A stretch of DNA of 16,268 bases from Astrothelium macrocarpum (lineage: Eukaryota; Ascomycota; Dothideomycetes; Trypetheliales; Trypetheliaceae), in NCBI GenBank assembly GCA_021030915.1, contig JAGEMR010000261.1, positions 1 to 16,268 on the forward strand, given 5' to 3'. Positions 9,139 to 16,268 of the stretch are shown here, piece by piece. The notes beneath the pieces were generated by a model. That model had not been told where the DNA came from. It saw only the letters and a list, made by a program, of their open reading frames with translations, and made no database searches. A program made the position numbers and the translations under genes. Position 1 is the stretch's first letter, and every line of letters begins with the position of its first letter.

Positions 9139-12100
9139 CTATCGATGATTGTCGAATCGCATGTCCATTCCATCCGGATATATATCGAGATGCGAACTTG
9201 TTTCCTGTTCCTGTTCTTGCTGCCATGGGAGCGTGCATCTCTGCCCGATCCCTGATCTGTAATGGCTTTGTAAGATGTCTGCGCGAGCGAATTTCTCCCC
9301 ACAGCCCCACGCCTGTCCGTTCCTCAAAACACCACCACAGGTGTATTCCTTCTCTTCTGTGTGCTTGCTTCGCACATGACGGTTTAGATCGCTTTTTCGT
9401 ACAAATGCGTCGTCACAGAAAGAGCACACATGGGACTTGCTTCTCCCATGGGTGAGGAGGTGAGATTGCCAGTTGAACCTTTTCTTGAAGACTTTCCCGC
9501 ATATGTCACACGTGAATTCCTTTGGCAGGCTTTGCCTCTGCCGCTGCCAAAATTCTTGTTCAGGCTCTGGCGCCGTGTCAGGGACTTCTATCTCTTCTAC
9601 TGGGATGTTTGATTGTTCATCTTGAATTAAGATTTCACTCTCCCTCTCACTGGTGTTTTCGTGCCCATTTTGGGCTTGCTCCTGGGATAATTGAGGCAAA
9701 CAGTCTGGTGGTGGCTCTGGGCGTTCGTCTATTCGATTATGATCCGCCAGGACGGGATGCGCATTCCTCATATGTCTCTGCAAAGTCTCTTCTCTTTCAA
9801 ATCCCAAGAACGCGGATAGGCAATCTTCATTACTGCATCGGAAGGGTCGATCATGTTTTCGAGCATGCTCATGTCGTTCTTCCGCCGAGGCAAAACCTTT
9901 GGTAAAAAATAGACAGCTAAATTGAGGACATTTGAATAGTTTGTCACCGTACTTCTCTTCTATATCTGTTCTGAATGAGTCTTCATTTGAAACACTCTCG
10001 AGGATTTTGCGAGCTTTGAGGAGAATGAACCCGAGGTTGGTTGCGACCTCGCTTTCGCGCATGGCGCCGTAACTTGTCAAGTGCTTTCTTGTAGAGACCA
10101 CAACTTTTTCCAGCTTTGAATAAAATGTATCATTCTCGAATGGCTGAAGTCTTTTTCTCGTCGCGCCTGAGACCTCAAATCTTGCAGTTGGTTCGTTCCA
10201 GTGAAGCTCTAGAAACGTTTCTAGAGACTCTGAGAGCTGTCTGTATTCTAACTTGTAATCATGCAGATACAATGCCCCAAATTCAAAATGTCGAAGCCAA
10301 TACAAGACAGCATAATCCATGAAGATGTAATGGCCGTCAAGGACCTTTGCTTTGGTCACATCTGTTATGGAAGCAGTTAGATTTAAGTAATCAATGCAAA
10401 TGGTAGCCATCTTTATTTGTTCGAGTTCTGGATTCAGGTGGTGCTCCTCAATGAGGAATCTGCTCTTACACATTAGGCATATGATCAGGGGTTGGGTAGC
10501 TCAGCACTTCGTGGTACGTACTTCTTCATCGTCATATGAATGAATTCCACACTACGATCCGTTCGCACTTCGATCAGAGACTCACAGAGCTCCTTCGGCT
10601 CTAGCCTAAAACGACGCCGTTCATATTGTATAGAGCCCGATTGTGCATCAAATGATTTCAAGCCCTGTATCTCATGCCATTTGAGAGGTCTTTTAGCGGA
10701 GAAAAGCCAGCGGAATAAAAGCTGTGCGTCTTTTCTCTCAGCATCAGTAGGCTTGCTTTCTATTCGTTTCCAAATTCTTCGATACCTGTATAGCAGTCAG
10801 GAAACCTGCAGGAGCTACTGTCTTTGACTTACGCTGCATTGATCTCACTGGGGAACATGTCCGGCTCCAACTCTCTCTCCAAGCCTTCTAATGACGTTTG
10901 ACCGCACAGATTGATCCAAATCAATTTTGCAAGGAGGAACATACCTAGAACGTTAACGGTTGCATTCCATGATCATGTCTCAAGAGGAGGAATTAAGCTT
11001 ACCCTGGACAGATTGCGCTGTTTTTGACGCAATTTGTTCTGCTCTGTCGTCAGAAATGAAAAATTTTTTCTTCAAATTCTCTGATTCCACTTGACAGAAC
11101 TGCTCTATGTCCTTTTTGTTGTCCACTTCGGAGATCTTTATACACGTCAGTCCAGCAAAGTCCTTTCGTGCAGGACCATCATCTTGACTAATGAAGAGGC
11201 ATCGAAGTCTATCAGGTTCTCTCAATGGGGGATCTATCAACTTCGTAAACCACTCCGAGATCCCCTTTCGATCATCTCTCGAACATTCATCAATTCCATC
11301 TAAAATGATGTACGCTCTTTCGCAATTATCGAAAGCGAAGCGAAGCAGCTCTTGAAGTAGATTGGGCGAATTGAGTGCAGCGCTGCCACTACCACAGCAT
11401 TTCTTGTAGATATACGGAATAAGCGTCTTATCTTGCTCAACAATCTGCGCAAGAAGGGTACGCATGAGAGAAGTCAAGTTGCTCTGATCCGGATTATCAG
11501 GCTTGCAGTAGAAGTATACCACCGTTGGTTTTCCGATAATTTTTTAGCTTCCTCAACAACCAGAGAGGCTAGAACCATTTTCCCTGCAAATGAGTCAGAT
11601 TTCGTTTAATTGAATGAGAGGACTGAAGCCTACCTGAGCCCGGAATACCAGTGAGCCACAATATTGGAGGAATCAGCTCGCAGAACCGGGGATCAAACCA
11701 TTGTTTAAATGTCGTATTCTCCAAAAGCCAGCGGCCTGTGCCTGGGTAATTCTGTCGATTTGTTGAGTACTGGTAGTGATCTATTTCAACAGCAGACGGT
11801 TTGAGCCAAGTTGATACCGTTTGGCGTCGGCGGAAGTTCTCATCCTCTTCCAATTTGGTGAACCGTTCATTGTCGATTTGACGGGCTTCTCGGAATTCCC
11901 GAATTTGTGCTAAGCTGGCTCGGCGTTCGATCAGATCACGATTCCTTCGCATATTTGTAATGATAGCCGAAAACCGGGACTTATGTGTTTTCCACGTTGC
12001 ATCCCACCATTGTTTCCAGACTGCGATCATCCAATCAGTCACACAAAACGACACTGTATGATTCGATACTGACGGGGCTTTTGGAAATATTCTATCGCTA

Positions 12101-12807
12101 TCTTATGGAACTTCAGTATGTCTTCGTAAAGAGCTATTAATGATTGAACCATAAAAGGATTCTCATGAAATACGTCGTTGTATCCCTGTACGAGAGGTAT
12201 GTTATCCCCAATGTCTTGATAGACATCGAGAAGTTCGGTGAATGCTTCGGTATATGTACTAGCCGTCTGTCCGATCATCCTTAATAGCTAGTCCGAGGGG
12301 AACCCTAAGATAGAAACCTACCAGCAGCAAAAACTTGATAGGACCCTGTTCCATTTATTACATTAGCATGTAGCATGTTGAACGAACTCACTATCATGAT
12401 GAAGACTAATCCCACATTTCACTCACACAGCCGCTCGTATTTCAACGACCTTAGCGCGCTCTCACACATGGCGGTAGAAACACTGCGCTTGCCTCATCTC
12501 CACATAAAGCCGAACAAGAAACCAGTGCACTTACCCATATGAAAGGAATCAAGTCATTTGAATTGCAGAACGGTTCAACGACCTTTCCAAACTGCTCAAC
12601 CGCTTCTAGAAATGGCTTTAAACGATTAAGATTACGCAGCCGCCGTTCAACATTCTGTGCTCTTTGTATTTCAAGTATGGTCTTTTCTAAATCTCGCAGA
12701 GTGGTGAACTTGAAGTTTTCTTGGTGTTTCTTCTTTAGATTCTTTTTGAAGTCTCTCAGTACTGCCTCGAATTCCGCCGGTGGACCATTGCTCAAGGCAC
12801 CGCTCAT
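9139..12807 (-). pseudogene. NACHT STAND/NLR-like protein: DUF7708-like N-terminus, NACHT, winged helix, C2H2 zinc fingers; one frameshift
   Basis: I read eight exons: 12807-12535, 12345-12322, 12266-12074, 12020-11634, 11583-11003, 10944-10833, 10785-10522 and 10459-9139. All seven introns (189, 55, 53, 50, 58, 47, 62 nt) have GT...AG ends and most have a CTRAY branch site. The phases agree everywhere except inside exon 5, where one base is missing between 11545 and 11529. With it the protein would be about 1,051 aa. Domain order: helical N-terminus like DUF7708 of fungal NACHT proteins (about 1-230); P-loop GIPGSGK (288-294, split by an intron) followed by Met instead of Ser/Thr; Walker B YIILDGIDEC (Asp388, Asp391/Glu392); sensor region LRCLFISQDD; GMFLLAKLIW and a winged-helix-like stretch (RPLKWHEIQGL, VEFIHMTMKKF). 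Five zinc fingers follow at about 789-1020: two with C-x4-C spacing, two canonical C-x2-C-x12-H-x3-4-H, and a last one with Cys replacing the final His. Such STAND NTPases are oligomerising sensors linked to allorecognition and cell death. Without the missing base the frame stops soon after the P-loop. Confidence 0.8.
11529..11545 (-). other. Frameshift site in the NACHT gene (A-runs after the P-loop)
   Basis: On the coding strand, the frame carrying GSGK...LASLVVEEAKKL ends in the A6 run (11545-11540) and the A4 run (11532-11529). The frame carrying VVYFYCKPDN and the whole NACHT core starts one base back. The downstream frame has a TAA at 11546-11544, and no AG acceptor lies between it and the conserved block, so splicing cannot bridge the two. 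A single lost base (most likely an A) explains it. A homopolymer sequencing error is the main alternative. Confidence 0.75.
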
Positions 12808-13198
12808 TACGAAATATGATCGTGAAGGACTTTTACAAAGGGTAGCGAGTCATGGAGATTACTGAGTCAGAAAATGTGAGGTTGAATTGACAGTTGCAAG
12901 GTTGGTGGCCAGCACAGAAATTCACAAGTGGTGGCGCAGCAGCCTGTTCGCTAACATTCGCTTACACTCTAACAGCATTTCGTAAACGCTTAAATCAATG
13001 GTAATCCTTACGCGTCTGGTTCTGCCATAATGTTAAGTGCTGGGGAATTTAGGTGCCCGTTTCGGCTCAAGTGGCTGCTGTTTTAGCTGACACGGACCGC
13101 CAAAACCAAATCGAGAAAATAGCGTCTAAATTCAGCATATATAAAGTTGGAAATTCATAAATCTTATAAAGTATAAGAAGCAGGTTGTATTTAGGAAT

Positions 13199-13280
13199 AA
13201 AGGGCGCGTAAGAGCAAAAGGGCGCATAGGGGAAGAGGGCGCGTAGAGGGGCAGAGGGCGAGGGGCAGAGGACGCGTGGG
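13199..13280 (+). repeat. Degenerate G-rich tandem repeat, about 5 units of 14-20 nt
   Basis: Units resembling AGAGGGCGCGTAGAGGGGC start near 13199, 13216, 13233, 13253 and 13267, with length variation between them. The plus strand is strongly purine-rich with repeated runs of 3-5 G. At 13237-13265 four G-runs are separated by loops of 8, 4 and 3 nt, a possible G-quadruplex. It lies about 400-470 nt upstream of the NACHT start codon, so a regulatory role is possible but unproven. Confidence 0.55.
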
Positions 13281-14139
13281 GGTCCAAAGAGGTATCCCAT
13301 GTGTCAAAAGCTTGATCATTCTAAATATAGGCTGCGGAATAAGATGCTAGTCTTCCAAAACGGGGTAGCAAGCCAATGAAGCGCTGTACGTGTGTTTCTC
13401 ACGGGAAACGGTGCAAAGGATCGCTGCGATAAACATTGGCAGGCTGAGGACGGAGTGGATCAAGCAGTGGCTAGCGAGGCCGCACCATCCCTACAGGGGA
13501 ATCGCCGGGTTGGAAAACATGGACTCCACACATTGTCCTTGTTCAAGTCTTGCCTTTGCTGCCGTGTGTAAAGTATCAAAGTGGAAAGGCGAGCGTTGAT
13601 GTTACGCATTTCTAATCGAGCGCATATTACTAAGGCCGTATAAAGTTTTACATCCTAACAGTGGTATTCATGGTGGCGGATGCTGCCGACATCCACGGCA
13701 CAAGTGATGTGAAAGCGTTCGCGCGATATTGGGAGCATGATTCACTTCGGACATGGTGATTCTCAAGATCTTGTTGCAGGGTTAGACCAAATGGCATTAA
13801 TGGGCAATCTTGCACCAACTCTTCTCGGCAACCATTTCGCCAACCCCATGCATTTCCTTGGCCATGATTTATTACAGCCTTGCAGACTCCTCTCCCAGGA
13901 CGGAGGCTTGCATATTTAGTTTGGGACGATAGAGAGCGCTCGGCTCAGTCTTGTCGGCATGGCAAGGCTGAGAAGATGCGAAGGCAAGCTGCAGAATTCT
14001 TCCTGTTGCAGAGCGGCATTTAAAGTCGTTTGCACTAAAGAATTGATACACTCAGTCTGCCCATAAACGTAGACATGGTTATCTATCTGCCTGTTCTCCC
14101 TTTCCTATTCTTCAGGGGTCGGAAGGATCATTGGATCGC

Positions 14140-14200
14140 ATAGCATAGCATAATAGCTGGATAGCATAGGATCTGGATAATTATCCTAATACTAAGGATC
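14140..14200 (+). repeat. AGCATA/GGATC-rich short-repeat stretch at the island border
   Basis: Short repeats of TAGCATA (near 14142-14150 and again around 14161-14168) and of GGATC/GGATA occur here, with the 12-nt palindrome GGATAATTATCC near 14175. It is followed within about 30 nt by the change to almost pure A/T. It may be the end of a mobile element whose body is the AT block. No matching second end lies in the window. Confidence 0.35.
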
Positions 14201-14220
14201 ATCCCGGGCCCATTTCTAAA

Positions 14221-16268
14221 TCAAATTAGATCTACACATATCAGCCGTCCAAAAAATTTTATATGATGTTCTATTCATTAAATAAATACATTAAAAATAT
14301 TCGTACGAGATTTATAAATAATTGATAAATTTACAAATTATTATATTCTCATTTAAAAATTTTAAAAAAAAAAAAAACGTTTTTATAATATAAATTTAAT
14401 TATAAATTTTGCGTTTTATATAAAAAATTTTATATATAGGCTATTATATAATAAATTAATAAAAAAGATATTTATTTTTATTTATTATACAAATATTCAA
14501 TTTTTAATATTTCTTTTCAAATCCAATTTTTCAAATATTTAATTCTTTTAATATTCACTGGATTAAAAATCATTCTTTTTTATAAAATCGTACGATATAT
14601 ATATGAAAAAATTCTTTCAGATTTATTATTCATTATTAAAATGAAGAATATTTTCATTATAAAACGTGAAAAAAATGATCAATATTTTTATTATTAATTT
14701 TGATATCATTATTATAAAATTATTATATTTTTAATATTATACAATATTTTATTATAATATTTTTTATATTCATTTTTTATTTATTTTTTTATTTCAATTT
14801 TATTTCATATATTTATATAGATTTTATTATATATATTTAATTAGATTTATTATTCTAATAAAATTTGATTTTGAATATCAATATATGAAATAAATTCAGA
14901 AATATTATAAATATTTTTGAATTAATATTAAAAAGATTCAATTTTATATAAAATTATTTTTTTTTAATTTTTTTATCAGATTTTTTTGATATATTTTATA
15001 CGATTATTTGAATAAAATATAAATATTATTATATAATATAATGAATTATTTGAATATTGATAATATTTTTAATATTTTTTCCAATATTTATGAATTCATA
15101 TGATAAATTTTTTATTGAATTTTTTATATTTATTTTTATTTTTTATCAGTAAAATTTTATATGAATAAAATTAGATTTTATATCAAAGAATTCTTTATAT
15201 ATATAAATAAAATATTCATTATTAAAAGAATTTTATCCAAATATATTTTATGATCTTATATTTCAAATATTATATAATAAAATAATTTCAAAAAAATGTA
15301 AATTATATAAAATTAATTCCATTTATATATATTAAAAATATCAGACGATAGAATATCAAAATGAAATTTAATATATTCATTAATATTAATTTCATATTTT
15401 AAAATTATATTAAAAAAAAAGAATTAGAAATTCCATTTTATACGATTATTTAATAGAATCATTCTTTTAATTATTTATTTAAATTCCATCAAATAAAATA
15501 ATGAATTACAATTATAAATAATAATATTATAAAATTTTCTAAAAATTCCAAATATATAAAATTAATCTATTTTCTTTTTTATCTATTTTTTATTTAAATC
15601 TATATTTTTATTTTTTTTCCAATTATATGATTCAAATATTACTGAATTAAAAAAATTTTTAAATAAAAAATCTTATATGACGAAATTGATAATATATTTT
15701 TAATAACGAATTTTTTATTTTTATAAATTCCAATTAATATCTTATTCTTTTATATATTTATTCATCATAAAATAAAAAATATCATTTATATTTGAATTAT
15801 TTATGATTAGAATATCAAATTTTTATATAATTCTATATTTTTAAAATATCAGAAAAATAAATTTTCATTAATTCTTTTTTGAATATCTAATTATTATATA
15901 AAAAATAAAAAAAATATTCCGAAATTTCATTTCATTATTCATATAATGAATATAAATTATAAAAAAGAAAAAATTATTCGATAAAATTCAAATATCAATA
16001 AAAAAATGGATATTTATAAATATAAATTGAAAATCTTTTTGTATAATATTTTATTAATAATCGTATTATTTTTGAATAAAAAAAATAAAATTTTTATTAT
16101 TTGAATGAATCATTAAAATTAATATAAAATTCAGAATTAAATAAATTATATAAAATTCTGATTATTTAAATAATTAAAATAGAAAATTTTATATGATAAT
16201 CAGATTAATCAATATTTTTTTAAAAATATTTTTATTAAAAATTCTTTTTAATATCAGAATTTTAAATT
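14221..16268. repeat. Extremely AT-rich, RIP-like hypermutated block (right)
   Basis: This block has the same character as the left one and continues past the window. In 14641-15240 I counted 23 C and 29 G in 600 nt (about 9% G+C). 18 of the C follow T, and 27 of the G precede A. No coding frame, TIR pair or RNA gene is visible. Origin as a saturated, mutated repeat array is inferred from composition only. Confidence 0.85.

Larger units (their letters stand above)
12808..14220. other. Non-coding or unrecognised 1.4-kb region upstream of the NACHT gene
   Basis: The first few hundred bases are the NACHT gene's promoter and leader on the minus strand. Further out lie a G-rich degenerate tandem repeat (13199-13280) and several short frames (for example plus 13390-13599 and 13737-13919) with ordinary composition. 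They have no domain I recognise and no splice signals linking them. Old, broken gene or transposon fragments are possible. The region ends in the AGCATA-rich stretch at the AT border. Confidence 0.4.

Noticed and set aside
10540..10827. 95-codon plus-strand frame within the NACHT locus
   Set aside because: The minus strand here reads as NACHT exon 7 with conserved winged-helix motifs and good splice sites, so the plus frame is a shadow.
12346..12534. Continuation of the first NACHT exon to the stop at 12451 as a separate 118-aa gene
   Set aside because: A GTAAGT donor follows the conserved FIW residues, and the next residues of the family (GPIKFLLL) are found after a CTAAT branch site and AG at 12346. 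The tail is intron.
13067..13300. 77-codon minus-strand frame rich in Pro, Ala and Phe
   Set aside because: It is translated from the G-rich tandem repeat and AT-rich flank, with no homology signal.
13390..13919. Plus-strand frames of 69 and 60 codons
   Set aside because: Short, separate, without recognisable domains or splice signals. A decayed gene cannot be excluded but is not supported.
1..16268. CRISPR arrays, tRNA or rRNA genes, bacterial operon signals, mitochondrial origin
   Set aside because: No spaced direct-repeat array, cloverleaf or rRNA-like block was seen. Spliceosomal introns and HET/NACHT/F-box families indicate nuclear fungal DNA despite the very low G+C of the flanks.

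Overview
The window looks like nuclear DNA of a filamentous ascomycete (Pezizomycotina). An island of ordinary base composition (about 2,640-14,220) sits between two extremely AT-rich blocks (1-about 2,640 and about 14,220 to the end). The genes have short spliceosomal introns (47-77 nt, one of 189 nt) with GT...AG ends and mostly CTRAY-like branch sites. They encode families typical of Pezizomycotina: a HET-domain protein, an F-box protein and a NACHT STAND/NLR-type protein. The AT blocks look like repeats destroyed by C-to-T hypermutation of the RIP (repeat-induced point mutation) kind. My hand count gives about 6% G+C in 361-1320 and about 9% in 14641-15240.

Layout. The left AT block holds a RIP-degraded element of about 1.86 kb with 71-nt inverted terminal repeats (84-154 and 1880-1950) and a possible TA target duplication. 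Its arms are nearly intact although its interior is almost pure A/T. The island then carries: a HET-domain gene on the minus strand (4349-2742, one in-frame intron); an F-box/LRR-like gene on the minus strand (6560-5031) with an in-frame TAA; an alpha/beta-hydrolase gene on the plus strand (7443-8680, one intron); and a large eight-exon minus-strand gene (12807-9139). That last gene encodes an N-terminal DUF7708-like region, a NACHT NTPase, a winged-helix-like segment and a C-terminal array of five C2H2-type zinc fingers. From 12.8 to 14.2 kb there is no gene I recognise, but there is a G-rich degenerate tandem repeat. The second AT block follows.

The hydrolase and NACHT genes converge, and the F-box and hydrolase genes diverge from a shared intergenic region. 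HET and NACHT proteins are the two main families of fungal allorecognition and programmed cell death, so the island resembles a small incompatibility/innate-immunity locus inside a RIP compartment. Functional linkage of these genes is inference. Two of the four genes carry apparent lesions: a 1-nt frameshift just after the P-loop of the NACHT gene, and a stop codon in the F-box gene that one C-to-T change would explain.

The most unusual signal is in the AT deserts. Nearly every surviving C is preceded by T, and nearly every G is followed by A. This points to a mutator that spares TpC, a 5'-context rule different from the 3'-A preference of textbook RIP.
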